From positions 1,488,001 through 1,552,000 of the forward strand of contig NZ_CP031264.1 in the NCBI RefSeq assembly GCF_003258605.2: 64,000 bases of DNA. The letters run 5' to 3'. The DNA is from Peterkaempfera bronchialis (lineage in GTDB: Bacteria > Actinomycetota > Actinomycetes > Streptomycetales > Streptomycetaceae). The notes beneath the pieces are model-generated. The model saw nothing but the letters and a program-made list of their open reading frames with translations. It did not search any database and had not been told where the DNA came from. Of the stretch, positions 16,354 through 25,094 are shown one piece after another (positions within the stretch are counted from its first letter, which is position 1; each line of letters begins with the position of its first letter). Made by a program: the position numbers and the translations under genes.

Positions 16354-17805
16354 GTGGGCCATGTGCCCTACTTCGACGCGGCCTCCACCGCACCCCTGCA
16401 CCCGGTCGCCCGGCAGGCGCTGACCGCCGCTCTGGACGAGGGCTGGGCCGACCCCGCCCGGCTCTACCGGGACGGGCGGCGGGCCCGGATGCTGCTGGAC
16501 GCCGCGCGGGAGACCGCCGCCGAGGTGCTGGGCGCCCGGCCGGACGAGGTCTCCTTCACCACCTCCGGTACCCAGGCCGTGCAGCTCGGGGTGCTGGGCG
16601 CGCTGGCCGGCAACCGGCGGACGGGGCGTCACCTGGTGCACTCGGCGGTGGAGCACTCCAGCCTGCTGCACGCCGCCGAGGTGCACGCGGCGGCCGGCGG
16701 CGAGGTGACCGAGGTGCCGGTGGACCGGCTGGGGCGGGTGAATGCGGCACGGTTCGCCGCCGCGCTGCGGCCCGCCGGGGTCGGCGGGGTCGGCGGGGTC
16801 GGCGGCGGGGTGGGCGGTGCCACCGCCCTGGCCTGCCTCCAGTCCGCCAACCATGAGGTGGGCACCGTGCAGCCGGTGGCCGAGGCCGCCGAGCTGTGCG
16901 CCGCGGCCGGGGTGCCGCTGCTGGTGGACGCGGCGCAGAGCGCCGGCCGGGTGCCGGTCCCCGGCGGCTGGTCGCTGCTGGCCGCCAGCGCCCACAAGTG
17001 GGGCGGCCCGGCCGGGGTGGGGGTGCTGGCGGTACGGAAGGGGGTGCGCTACTCCTCCCCGCTGCCCGCCGACGAGCGGGAGCGCGGCCGGGTGCCGGGC
17101 TTCGTCAACGTCCCGGCGATCGTGGCCGCCGCCGCCTCGCTGCGCGCCGTACGTGGGGAGGCCGAGGCGGAGGGCGCCCGGCTGCACGCCCTGGTGGAGC
17201 GGATCCGGGCGCGGGTGCCGCAGCTGGTGCCGGATGTGGAGGTGGTGGGCGACCCGGTGCACCGGCTCCCCCACATCGTGACCTTCTCCTGCCTCTATGT
17301 GGACGGCGAGGTGCTGCTCACCGAGCTGGACCGGGCCGGCTTCGCGGTCTCCTCCGGCTCGTCCTGCACCTCCAGCACGCTGACCCCGAGCCATGTGCTC
17401 AAGGCGATGGGGGTGCTGACCGAGGGCAATGTGCGGGTCTCGCTGCCGTACGGCGCCGAGGAGGCCGATGTGGAGCGCTTCCTGGAGGTACTTCCCGAAG
17501 TGGTGGGCACGGTGCGCGCCCCCCTGGGCCTGGACGCGCCCCCCTCCGCCGCCTCCGCGCCCGCCCCGGTGCTGGTGGTGAACGCGCTGGGACGGCGGTG
17601 CCCGATCCCGGTGATCGAGCTGGCGAAGCGGATCGGCGAGGTCCCGGCGGGCGGCACCGTCGCGGTGCTCTCCGACGACGAGGCGGCCCGGCTGGACATC
17701 CCCGCCTGGTGCGGGATGCGCGGCGAGGAGTACGCCGGCGAGGCCCCGGCCGCCGACTACGGCGGCGACCGGGGCACGGCCTACCTGGTGGTGCGGCGCG
17801 GCTGA
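16354..17805 (+). CDS. Cysteine desulfurase (class V) fused to a TusA-like sulfur carrier domain
   Basis: Residues 1-385 form an IscS-like desulfurase: His101, Asp192, the PLP lysine in SAHKWGG (Lys215) and the persulfide-forming Cys338 in the loop SGSSCTSSTLTPS, typical of the IscS/NifS group. Residues 405-483 form a TusA (SirA-like) domain with the CPxP motif GRRCPIPV (Cys416). The fusion would pass persulfide sulfur within one chain, for instance to thio-modification of tRNA or cofactors. A Gly/Val repeat lies at 142-155. The start GTG at 16354 lacks a clear ribosome binding site. A structured element lies immediately upstream. Confidence 0.9.
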   Translation: MGHVPYFDAASTAPLHPVARQALTAALDEGWADPARLYRDGRRARMLLDAARETAAEVLGARPDEVSFTTSGTQAVQLGVLGALAGNRRTGRHLVHSAVEHSSLLHAAEVHAAAGGEVTEVPVDRLGRVNAARFAAALRPAGVGGVGGVGGGVGGATALACLQSANHEVGTVQPVAEAAELCAAAGVPLLVDAAQSAGRVPVPGGWSLLAASAHKWGGPAGVGVLAVRKGVRYSSPLPADERERGRVPGFVNVPAIVAAAASLRAVRGEAEAEGARLHALVERIRARVPQLVPDVEVVGDPVHRLPHIVTFSCLYVDGEVLLTELDRAGFAVSSGSSCTSSTLTPSHVLKAMGVLTEGNVRVSLPYGAEEADVERFLEVLPEVVGTVRAPLGLDAPPSAASAPAPVLVVNALGRRCPIPVIELAKRIGEVPAGGTVAVLSDDEAARLDIPAWCGMRGEEYAGEAPAADYGGDRGTAYLVVRRG

Positions 17806-18783
17806 TCAGCTGCTGAGGTGCGCCCGGACCTCGGCGGCGGCGGTGTCGCCGTACGCCTTGGCAAACCGCTCCAGGAAGTGGCCCCGGCGGAGCTCGTACT
17901 CCTGGGTGCCCACGGTCTCGATGACCAGGGTGGCCAGCATGCAGCCGATCTGGGCGGCGCGCTCCAGGCCGAGCTCCCAGGAGATGCCCGCCACAAAACC
18001 GGCCCGGAAGGCGTCGCCGACACCGGTCGGGTCCACCTTGGCCTCCTCCTCCGGGCAGCCGACCTCGATGGGCTGCCCGCCCCGGCGGTCGATGCGCACG
18101 CCCCGGGCGCCGAGGGTGGTGACCCGGGTGCCGACCCGGTCCAGGATCTCGTCGGCGGTCCAGCCGGTCTTGGTCTGGATCAGGGCGGCCTCGTACTCAT
18201 TGGTGAGCAGGTACTCCGCGCCCTCGATCAGCTCCCGGATGTCGTCGCCGTCCATCCGGGCCAGCTGCTGGGAGGGGTCGGCGGCGAAGGCGTAGCCACG
18301 GGCCCGGCACTCCTGGGTGTGGCGCACCATCGCCTCGGGGTCGTCGGCGCCGATCAGCACCAGGTCCAGCCCGCCGACCCGGTCGGCGATCGGCTTCAAC
18401 TCGATGTTGCGGGCCTCGGACATGGCGCCGGTGTAGAAGGAGGCGATCTGGTTGTGGTCCGCGTCGGTGGTGCAGACGAAGCGCGCGGTGTGGCGCAGCT
18501 CGGAGATCAGCACCGACCCGGTGTCCACGCCGTGCCGCTCCAGCCAGGAGCGGTACTCGGCGAAGTCGGGCCCGGCGGCGCCGACCAGCAGCGGGCGCAG
18601 GCCGAGCAGGCCGAGGCCGAAGCAGATGTTGGGGCCCACGCCGCCCCGGCGCACGTCGAGGGCGTCGACCAGGAAGGAGAGCGAGACCGTGTGCAGCTGG
18701 TCGGCGACGAGTTGGTCGGCGAAGCGGCCGGGGAAGGTCATCAGGTGATCGGTGGCGATCGAGCCGGTGACGGCGATGCGCAC
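17806..18783 (-). CDS. PfkB/ribokinase-family carbohydrate or nucleoside kinase
   Basis: The 325-residue protein has the PfkB fold: an N-terminal GSIATDHLM substrate strand, a GGVGPN motif, and the second PfkB signature DPTGVGDAFRAGF near residue 245, whose Asp is the catalytic base and whose GVGD forms the anion hole. The substrate may be adenosine or a sugar; sequence alone does not decide. The GTG start at 18783 has GAGGAG 8 nt upstream. The gene is convergent with the desulfurase-TusA fusion (stops almost touching) and divergent from the secreted protein gene. Confidence 0.88.
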   Translation of the reverse strand: MRIAVTGSIATDHLMTFPGRFADQLVADQLHTVSLSFLVDALDVRRGGVGPNICFGLGLLGLRPLLVGAAGPDFAEYRSWLERHGVDTGSVLISELRHTARFVCTTDADHNQIASFYTGAMSEARNIELKPIADRVGGLDLVLIGADDPEAMVRHTQECRARGYAFAADPSQQLARMDGDDIRELIEGAEYLLTNEYEAALIQTKTGWTADEILDRVGTRVTTLGARGVRIDRRGGQPIEVGCPEEEAKVDPTGVGDAFRAGFVAGISWELGLERAAQIGCMLATLVIETVGTQEYELRRGHFLERFAKAYGDTAAAEVRAHLSS

Positions 18784-19105
18784 GGCGGGGTCTCCTCGGT
18801 GGGTGGACGCGGGTGAACGGGTTCGAACCCTCACACGGTACCCGGGCACGGTTCGAGGGCGGTGGAAGCGCCGCGATCCGCCTCCGGAGCGTGCACGCGG
18901 GACTACCGTCCGAGAGCCTGGGGTGGCGGGGCCGTGGCGGGGCGGCTTCGCGGTGCCGCCGCGCGCCGCCTCCCTGGTGGCCGGAATGGCGGAGTACGGA
19001 GACTGACCGTCGGTCATGGGAACCGGTGGCGGACCGGCCGCGTCCCACCGGCGGTTCCGCGTCGGCGGGGCCGTACCGGCAGAGCGCGCGCCAGGAGGTC
19101 GAACG
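18784..19105. other. 322-bp divergent intergenic region
   Basis: It must hold promoters for the PfkB kinase (minus) and the membrane protein (plus), but no clear -35/-10 pair is visible. A GGGTTCGAACCC palindrome at 18819-18830 resembles a tRNA T-loop, yet no acceptor or anticodon arms accompany it. Confidence 0.4.
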
Positions 19106-19831
19106 GTGGATCCAGAGAAGGCATCCGAGCCCCGGGAGTCCGAGAGCACCGGTGATGCCCCACGCCCCGAGGCGGCGGCTGGGGCGGCGACCGGGGCGTC
19201 CGGGCAGGACGGCGGGGGCGCGGCGGGGGCCGGTCGGCGGCTGCGCCGGGGGTGGCCGATGTCGCTGGCGGCGGCGGTGGCGGTGCTGGTGGTGGGCGGC
19301 GGCACCGCCTGGCTGGCGCATGGCACCTCCGGCTCCGACCGGGTGCAGGACACCGCCCGGGTGGATGCGGCGGCGGCCCCCGGAGCCGCGGACGGGGCGC
19401 CGGCCGCGCCGCCGGCCGCCGGCAAGGGCGGGCCGATCGAGGTACGGCCGCCCGAGGGTGCTCCCTCCGCGAGCCTGCCCGGCGGTCGGCCGGACGGGAC
19501 CGGCGCCCACGCGGCGCGCTCGTACACCGTGGACGGCAAGCAGCTGACGGTGTGGTTCTGGGGCGGCGTCTGCGAGACCTATGCGCTGCGGACCGATGAG
19601 TCCCGGGACGGCGAGGTGGCCGTACGGGTGGTGGTGGACAAGCCGGCGGCCGAGGGCGAGGTCTGTCCGATGATCGCCAAGTACCAGCCGGTGCGGGCGG
19701 ATCTGGAGCAGCCGCTGGGCGCCCGGCGGGTGGTCGACGCGACCACCGGCACGGCACTGGTGCACGGTGCCAGGCCGCCGGTGATGCCGCGCCCGGGCGT
19801 GGTCGCGCCCACCGCGAAGGTCCCCCACTAG
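19106..19831 (+). CDS. Single-pass membrane protein with exported domain, unknown function
   Basis: The 241-residue product starts at GTG 19106, six bases after a near-perfect AGGAGGT. An acidic, Ala/Gly-rich cytoplasmic part (1-50) is followed by one transmembrane segment (about 53-75, MSLAAAVAVLVVGGGTAWLA). The extracellular part has an Ala/Pro linker and a compact domain (about 140-215) with two cysteines (GGVCETY, GEVCPM) that could form a disulfide. No family is recognised. A hairpin terminator follows, shared with the convergent ErpA-like gene. Confidence 0.75.
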   Translation: MDPEKASEPRESESTGDAPRPEAAAGAATGASGQDGGGAAGAGRRLRRGWPMSLAAAVAVLVVGGGTAWLAHGTSGSDRVQDTARVDAAAAPGAADGAPAAPPAAGKGGPIEVRPPEGAPSASLPGGRPDGTGAHAARSYTVDGKQLTVWFWGGVCETYALRTDESRDGEVAVRVVVDKPAAEGEVCPMIAKYQPVRADLEQPLGARRVVDATTGTALVHGARPPVMPRPGVVAPTAKVPH

Positions 19832-19852
19832 CAGCGGACAGTCAGCGGACAT

Positions 19853-19898
19853 ACGGCGGGCGGCGGCCTCGGGGGATCCCGGAGCCGCCGCCCGCCGT
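19853..19898. terminator. Bidirectional terminator
   Basis: Arms ACGGCGGGCGGCGGC (19853-19867) and its complement (19884-19898) form a 15-bp stem with an inner GGGGATCCC palindrome. It lies between two convergent genes, so it can serve both. Confidence 0.8.
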
Positions 19899-19905
19899 CT
19901 GCCGA

Positions 19906-20259
19906 TCAGCTGAAGGAGTCGCCGCAGGCGCAGGAGCCGGTGGCGTTGGGGTTGTCGATGGTGAAGCCCTGCTTCTCGATGGTGTCGACGAAGTCGACGG
20001 TGGCCCCGCCCAGGTAGGGCGCGCTCATCCGGTCGGTGACGACCTTGACGCCGCCGAAGTCCTTGACGACGTCGCCGTCGAGCGAGCGCTCGTCGAAGAA
20101 GAGCTGGTAGCGCAGGCCGGAGCAGCCACCCGGCTGGACCGCGACCCGCAGCGCGAGGTCTTCGCGGCCCTCCTGTTCGAGCAGGCCCTTGACCTTGGCC
20201 GCGGCGGCATCGGTGAGGATGATGCCACTTTCGACGGTGGTCTCGTCCTGGACGGTCAT
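19906..20259 (-). CDS. erpA: A-type iron-sulfur cluster carrier (ErpA/HesB family)
   Basis: The 117-residue protein has the HesB/YadR/IscA fold with the three conserved cysteines: C46 in GGCSG, and C110 and C112 in the C-terminal SCACG. These proteins deliver Fe-S clusters to targets. The ATG at 20259 (MTVQDE) is preferred over ATG 20265 because GGGAG is then 7 nt upstream. Nearby clients in the window include NadA ([4Fe-4S]), QcrA ([2Fe-2S]) and LipA. The symbol is by family resemblance; SufA/IscA naming is also possible. Confidence 0.88.
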   Translation of the reverse strand: MTVQDETTVESGIILTDAAAAKVKGLLEQEGREDLALRVAVQPGGCSGLRYQLFFDERSLDGDVVKDFGGVKVVTDRMSAPYLGGATVDFVDTIEKQGFTIDNPNATGSCACGDSFS

Positions 20260-20520
20260 CTGCATACTCCCGGTCTTTGACGACAGACTGCCACCAGCAC
20301 CAACCGGCGGCCTCCCGGAGGTATTCCGGGTGTGGACCCCGGGGCCTCTGCCGCCGGGACACGGCGGGTGGCGGCCCCGCTGCGTCCATGCTCGCACACC
20401 GGCCCGATGCGGTCACGGCCGAGCAGAGCCCCGCTACCCGGTCGGACGTGCGACGACGAGATCGCGCCGAGCAGCACCGAAAGGCTGCCGGACCGGCCCG
20501 CGCCATGCCAGCGTGGAGCC

Positions 20521-21399
20521 ATGATCCTGCGACCGGTGCGTGACACGGCGGCCGATGCCGAGGCGGTGTACGAGGTGGCCCAGGCGGCGTTCCATGCGCT
20601 GGCGGTCTCCCGGGGCGAGCCGGTGGAGGAGCCGACGCCGGAGAGCCGGGCACGGGAGCTGGCCTGGTACCGCCATCTGGCGCGGCACAGCCCGGAGGGG
20701 TGCTGGCTGGCCGAGGAGGACGGCCGGCCGGCCGGGGTGGCGCTGTCGGGGCGCCGCGAGGGCACCTGGTTTCTCGCCCTCTTCGCGGTGCGGCCGGAGG
20801 CGCAGGGCAAGGGGGTCGGGCTGATGCTGCTGGAGCAGGCGCTCCAGCACGGGCGGGGCTGCCTGCGCGGGATGATCAGCTCCTCCCCCGACCCGAGGGC
20901 CGCCCGGCGCTACCGGCGGGCCGGGTTCACCCTGTACCCCGTGATGGGGCTGCGCGGCCCGGTGGACCGCTCGGGGCTGCGCGACCCGGGGGAGATTCCG
21001 GTGCATCCGGGCGGGGCCGCGCACCGGCATCTGCTGGAGTCGGTGGACCGGCTGGTGCGCGGCGCCTCGCACGGGGTGGACCACGACTTCCTGGCGCTGC
21101 ACTCGGACGAGCTGCTGGTCGCCGACACCCTGGCGGGCAGCGGCTACTGCTACCGGCGCGGCGGCCGGGTGACGCTGCTGGCCGCCACCTCGCGGCGGCT
21201 GGCGGTGCGGCTGCTGCGGGAGGCGCTGGCCCGGGTGCCGGACGGGGTCGAGGCGTCGGTGGCCGAGCTGACCGCCGAGCAGGAGTGGGCGGTGGACGTC
21301 GGGCTGGAGGCGGGGCTGGCGCTCTCCAACCGGGGCTATCTGGCGCTGCGCGGGATGCGTCCGCCGTCGCCGTATGTGCCCAACGGCGGCTTTCTGTGA
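20521..21399 (+). CDS. GNAT-family protein with two acetyltransferase-like halves
   Basis: The 292-residue protein opens MILRPVRDT and has a classic GNAT acetyl-CoA loop in the first half (LFAVRPEAQGKGVGLMLLEQAL, near residues 92-112; QGKGVG is the pyrophosphate loop). The second half (about 160-292) also resembles a GNAT fold but has no clear Q/RxxGxG loop, so it is probably a structural or substrate-binding half. The substrate is unknown. ATG 20521 is the start. Its 3' end lies 36 bp from the convergent decarboxylase stop. Confidence 0.82.
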   Translation: MILRPVRDTAADAEAVYEVAQAAFHALAVSRGEPVEEPTPESRARELAWYRHLARHSPEGCWLAEEDGRPAGVALSGRREGTWFLALFAVRPEAQGKGVGLMLLEQALQHGRGCLRGMISSSPDPRAARRYRRAGFTLYPVMGLRGPVDRSGLRDPGEIPVHPGGAAHRHLLESVDRLVRGASHGVDHDFLALHSDELLVADTLAGSGYCYRRGGRVTLLAATSRRLAVRLLREALARVPDGVEASVAELTAEQEWAVDVGLEAGLALSNRGYLALRGMRPPSPYVPNGGFL

Positions 21400-21435
21400 G
21401 CAGCCTGTGAGCGGCCGTTCGGGCGCGGGCGCCGG

Positions 21436-22803
21436 TCAGGCCATGGTGGCCAGGATCTCCCGCACCATCGCCATGCTGGTGCCGGGGTGCAGGAAGGCGA
21501 AGCGGGCGACGGTCTCGCCCTCCCAGCCGGTGGGGGTGACAAAGCCGACCTGCCCGGCCAGCAGCCGGTGCGACCAGTCGTAGTAGTCGTGGGAGCCCCA
21601 GCCCTTGCGGCGGAAGACGACGGCGGACAGCTCCGGGTCGCGGACCAGTTCCAGGTGCTCGCTCTCCCGGATCAGCTGCGCGGTGTCGCGGGCGAGCCGC
21701 AGCCCCTCCTCGATGGCGTCGGTGTACGCCTCGGTGCCGTGCACCGCCAGTGAGAACCAGAGCGGCAGGCCACGGGCGCGGCGGGTGAGGTGGTAGGCGT
21801 AGTCGGTGGGGTTCCACTCCTCGCCCTCGGTGTGCAGGCAGTCCAGGTAGGAGGCGTCCTGGGTGTGCACGCCCTTGGCCAGCCACGGCTTGCGGTAGAT
21901 CAGCGCGGCGCAGTCGAACGGTGCGAAGAGCCACTTGTGCGGGTCGACCACAAAGGAGTCGGCGCGCTCGATGCCCTGGTAGCGGTCGCGGACGGAGGGG
22001 GCGAAGAGGCCCGCGCCGCCGTAGGCGCCGTCCACATGGAACCAGAGGTCGAAGTGGCCGGCCACGTCGGCCACGCCTGCCAGGTCGTCGATGATGCCGG
22101 CGTTGGTGGTCCCGGCGGTGGCGACGACGCCGATGATGGACGGCCGGTCGTCGTCGGCTTCGATGGCGGCGCGCAGCGCCTCGCCGGTGAGGCGGTGTCC
22201 CTCGGTGGGGACGACCAGGGCCTCCACTCCGATGATGTTGAGGGTGTTGATGATCGAGGAGTGGGCCTGGTCGCTGACCGCGATCCGCAGCCGGGCGCGG
22301 GCGTCGACGCCGTGCTTGCGGCGGGCGGTGTCGCGGGCGACGACCAGGGCGGAGAGGTTGCCGGCCGAGCCGCCGGAGACAAAGCAGCCGCCGGCGGTGG
22401 CGGGCAGTCCGGCCCGGTCGGAGATCAGCCGGAGCACCTGGTTCTCGGCGGCGATGGCGCCGGCCGCCTCCAGCCAGGAGATGCCCTGGAGGGAGGCGCA
22501 GGAGACCACCATGTCGAAGAGGAGTGCGGCCTTGGTGGGGGCGCAGGGGATGAAGGAGAGGTAGCGCGGGCTGTCGGCGGAGATCACGGCCCGGCTGAGG
22601 TGCTGGTCGTAGAGTTTCATCACCTCGGCGGGGTCGTTGCCGTGCTCGTTCAGCAGCCCGTCCAGGTGGGCGCGGAGCTTGTCGCCGTCCCCGGGGTGGT
22701 CCAGCGGGACCGGGTCGTACTGGAGGCGGGCCCGCATGTAGTCGAAGACCAGGTCGACCAGTGAGGCGTCGTACTGGTGCATGCGGTGCGGCACAGCGGA
22801 CAC
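21436..22803 (-). CDS. PLP-dependent group II amino acid decarboxylase
   Basis: The 455-residue protein matches the aromatic-L-amino-acid/diaminobutyrate decarboxylase family. His and Asp ligands of PLP lie in SDQAHSS and FHVDGAYGG, and the Schiff-base lysine lies in VVDPHKWLF (near residue 280). It should decarboxylate an aromatic or diamino acid to the amine; the substrate is not resolved. The start is set at GTG 22803, 6 nt after GAGAGGG; ATG 22809 lies too close to that site. The gene is downstream of an Lrp-type regulator on the same strand, with a 21-bp palindrome between them. Confidence 0.88.
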   Translation of the reverse strand: MSAVPHRMHQYDASLVDLVFDYMRARLQYDPVPLDHPGDGDKLRAHLDGLLNEHGNDPAEVMKLYDQHLSRAVISADSPRYLSFIPCAPTKAALLFDMVVSCASLQGISWLEAAGAIAAENQVLRLISDRAGLPATAGGCFVSGGSAGNLSALVVARDTARRKHGVDARARLRIAVSDQAHSSIINTLNIIGVEALVVPTEGHRLTGEALRAAIEADDDRPSIIGVVATAGTTNAGIIDDLAGVADVAGHFDLWFHVDGAYGGAGLFAPSVRDRYQGIERADSFVVDPHKWLFAPFDCAALIYRKPWLAKGVHTQDASYLDCLHTEGEEWNPTDYAYHLTRRARGLPLWFSLAVHGTEAYTDAIEEGLRLARDTAQLIRESEHLELVRDPELSAVVFRRKGWGSHDYYDWSHRLLAGQVGFVTPTGWEGETVARFAFLHPGTSMAMVREILATMA

Positions 22804-23121
22804 GGGCATCCCTCTCGGCGGCGGCTGAGGTGTGGGGCGGGGCGGGGGGGACCGGGAGCTCCGGCGAACTCGGCGATGATCACTGGTCGCACGCATGTCG
22901 CCGGAGCGGTCCCGGGCCGGGCGGGCCCGCGCCCGGCGGATCTCCGCAGGGGCGTCAGGGGCGCAGCCGGACGGGGTTCAGCCTAGGCAGGGGGCGGCGC
23001 CGGGCGCGCGTCGATCTTTTGCACGGCGCGCAGCATTCGGGCGTGTTCGCCGGGGTCCATGCAGGATTCCTGCATGGATTCCCGCACGGTAAGCCGATCA
23101 GCGCCTCAGCCGATCAGCGCC
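22804..23121. other. 318-bp upstream region of the decarboxylase gene
   Basis: This stretch holds the decarboxylase ribosome binding site, a 21-bp inverted repeat (23057-23077) and a direct-repeat cluster ending at the Lrp gene stop. No further gene is credible here. Confidence 0.5.
23057..23077. promoter_or_regulatory. 21-bp inverted repeat, possible Lrp-type operator
   Basis: CCATGCAGGA-T-TCCTGCATGG is a perfect 10-bp inverted repeat around one base. It lies about 255 bp upstream of the decarboxylase and 45 bp downstream of the Lrp-family gene. Its size and symmetry suit a dimeric regulator. Confidence 0.5.
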
Positions 23122-23135
23122 TCAGCCGATCAGCC
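23093..23135. repeat. 16-bp direct repeat, 2.5 copies
   Basis: The unit GCCGATCAGCGCCTCA occurs at 23093-23108 and 23109-23124 and half again from 23125. The third copy encodes the last codons of the Lrp-type gene, so the repeat probably arose by duplication of that gene's 3' end. Confidence 0.75.
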
Positions 23136-23613
23136 GGGAGAGGACGACGGAGCTGCGGCTGCGCTGGACGCCCGGTTCGCGGCGGATGCGCTCGATCACG
23201 GCGTCCAGGTGGCGCATGTCGGCGGCGCGCAGGTGGACCAGGGCGTCGGGGTCGCCGGTGACCGTCCAGGCGGCGACCACCTCGGGGAACTGCCGCAGGC
23301 TGGCCAGGATCTCCTCGGGCGAGGTGCGTTCGCGGCAGTAGACCTCCACAAACGCCTCGGTGCCCCAGCCGAGCAGCCGGGGGTCGAGGACCACGGTGAA
23401 GCCGCGCACCACGCCACGGGCGCGCAGCCGGTCGATGCGCCGTTTGACGGCGGTGGCGGAGAGGTTGACCTCGGCGCCGATGCGGGCGTACGAGGCGCGG
23501 CCGTCCTCGCCGAGCCGACGCAGCAGCCGCCGGTCGATGTCGTCCAGGTCGGCGTCGGGCGCGGAGTGCAGGGGCGGGAGCGGGCCGTGGCCGACGGGAC
23601 GGCTCGTACTCAT
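23122..23613 (-). CDS. Lrp/AsnC-family transcriptional regulator
   Basis: The 163-residue protein has an N-terminal winged helix-turn-helix (about residues 20-80: LDDIDRRLLRRLGEDGR...VNLSATAVKRRIDRLRARG) and a C-terminal RAM effector domain (about 85-160). Such regulators sense amino acids and commonly control adjacent genes. Here the decarboxylase lies downstream on the same strand and the two are separated by a palindrome, so local control of amino acid decarboxylation is a reasonable inference. ATG 23613 starts the frame. Confidence 0.9.
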   Translation of the reverse strand: MSTSRPVGHGPLPPLHSAPDADLDDIDRRLLRRLGEDGRASYARIGAEVNLSATAVKRRIDRLRARGVVRGFTVVLDPRLLGWGTEAFVEVYCRERTSPEEILASLRQFPEVVAAWTVTGDPDALVHLRAADMRHLDAVIERIRREPGVQRSRSSVVLSRLIG

Positions 23614-23758
23614 GGGATGCGGCTCCCGCAGTTGGTGAAGGCGGGGCGATGTACCCCGGGGCCCTTGAGAATCAACGCCCTCACCAGGCTAATGCCTGGG
23701 ATTCGGTGCCGGGATCACCATGGTCGCCCGCGTCACATCGACAGAGTGGCCATCGTCA

Positions 23759-23795
23759 ATCTGACACGAACGGGTTATGATAGATAACGTCAGAT
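23759..23795 (+). promoter_or_regulatory. Nested inverted repeats overlapping the likely nadA promoter
   Basis: GTTAT-GATAG-ATAAC (23774-23788) is flanked by ATCTGAC (23759-23765) and GTCAGAT (23789-23795). The inner repeat contains TATGAT, a good -10 match, and the whole is AT-rich for this genome. It sits 41-77 bp upstream of nadA and could be the site of an NAD-biosynthesis repressor. Which regulator binds is unknown. Confidence 0.5.
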
Positions 23796-23835
23796 AGACG
23801 AAAAGCCGTTGGCGATCGAAGAAGGGCATCGGCCC

Positions 23836-25020
23836 GTGACCACCACACCCGTCGCAGAGCCTCTGCTGGACGTCCAGCCCACCCCCCTTGCCCTGCTGCT
23901 CCTCGGCCGCGACGCCGACCCGGACAGCGAGCGCGGCGTCGAGTGTCCCGGGGACCTCCCCGCCGCCTCCGACCCGGGCCTGGTGGAGCGCGCCCGCGCC
24001 GCCAAGGCACGCCTCGGCGAGCGCGTCTTCATCCTCGGCCACCACTACCAGCGGGACGAGGTCATCGAGTTCGCCGATGTCACCGGCGACTCCTTCAAGC
24101 TGGCCCGCGACGCCGCCGCCCGCCCCGAGGCGGAGTACATCGTCTTCTGCGGTGTGCACTTCATGGCGGAGTCCGCCGACATCCTCACCTCGGACCGGCA
24201 GCAGGTGATCCTGCCCGACCTGGCCGCCGGCTGCTCCATGGCCGACATGGCCACCGCCGAGCAGGTCGCCGAGTGCTGGGACGTGCTCACCGACGCCGGG
24301 GTCGCGGAGACCACCGTCCCCGTCTCGTATATGAACTCCTCCGCCGACATCAAGGCGTTCACCGGCCGTCACGGCGGCACCATCTGCACCTCCTCCAACG
24401 CCAAGCGGGCGCTGGAGTGGGCCTTCGGCCAGGGCGAGAAGGTGCTCTTCCTGCCCGACCAGCACCTGGGCCGCAACACCGCCGTCCGCGAGATGGGCTT
24501 CTCGCTCGACGACTGCGTGGTCTACAACCCGCACAAGCCGGGCGGCGGGGTCACCCCGGAGCAGCTGCGCGCCGCGAAGATGATCCTCTGGCGCGGCCAC
24601 TGCTCGGTGCACGGCCGCTTCTCGCTGGACTCGGTGAACGAGGTCCGCGCCCGCATCCCCGGGGTGACCGTGCTGGTCCACCCGGAGTGCCGGCACGAGG
24701 TGGTGTCGGCGGCCGACCTGGTCGGCTCGACCGAGTACATCATCAAGGCGCTGGACGCGGCCCCGGCCGGCTCCAGCTGGGCCATCGGCACCGAGCTCAA
24801 TCTGGTGCGCCGGCTGGCCAAGGCCCACCCGGACAAGGAGATCGTCTTCCTGGACCGGACGGTCTGCTTCTGCTCCACCATGAACCGCATCGACCTGCCG
24901 CACCTGGTGTGGGCGCTGGAGTCGCTCGCCGACGGCCGGGTGGTCAACCGGATCGAGGTCGACGCCGAGACCGAGACCTTCGCCAAGGCGGCGCTGGACC
25001 GGATGCTGGCCCTGCCGTAG
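23836..25020 (+). CDS. nadA: Quinolinate synthase
   Basis: NadA condenses iminoaspartate with dihydroxyacetone phosphate to quinolinate, the precursor of NAD, using an oxygen-sensitive [4Fe-4S] cluster. The 394-residue protein shows the repeated family motifs (GHHYQRDEV near 68-76, CGVHFMAESADIL from 105, the YMNSSADIKA stretch) and the cluster cysteines in FCGVHF, HPECRHE and the TVCFCSTM region. The start is GTG 23836, giving MTTTPVAEP, with GAAGAAGG upstream; a TTG 27 nt earlier is less likely. No nadB or nadC gene is adjacent within the window. Confidence 0.95.
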   Translation: MTTTPVAEPLLDVQPTPLALLLLGRDADPDSERGVECPGDLPAASDPGLVERARAAKARLGERVFILGHHYQRDEVIEFADVTGDSFKLARDAAARPEAEYIVFCGVHFMAESADILTSDRQQVILPDLAAGCSMADMATAEQVAECWDVLTDAGVAETTVPVSYMNSSADIKAFTGRHGGTICTSSNAKRALEWAFGQGEKVLFLPDQHLGRNTAVREMGFSLDDCVVYNPHKPGGGVTPEQLRAAKMILWRGHCSVHGRFSLDSVNEVRARIPGVTVLVHPECRHEVVSAADLVGSTEYIIKALDAAPAGSSWAIGTELNLVRRLAKAHPDKEIVFLDRTVCFCSTMNRIDLPHLVWALESLADGRVVNRIEVDAETETFAKAALDRMLALP

Positions 25021-25035
25021 CAGGTGCCGCTGAAC

Positions 25036-25072
25036 GCGGGAGGGCCCCGGCATGTCGCCGGGGCCCTCCCGC
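25036..25072. terminator. Bidirectional terminator between nadA and pspAA
   Basis: A 16-bp perfect stem (GCGGGAGGGCCCCGGC with its complement) and a 5-nt loop lie 16 bp past the nadA stop, between convergent genes. Confidence 0.85.
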
Positions 25073-25094
25073 GTGTGGTGCGCTGCCGCCGCGC

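Noticed and set aside
18819-18830. GGGTTCGAACCC resembling a tRNA T-loop
   Set aside because: No acceptor stem, D-arm or anticodon arm can be built around it in either orientation.
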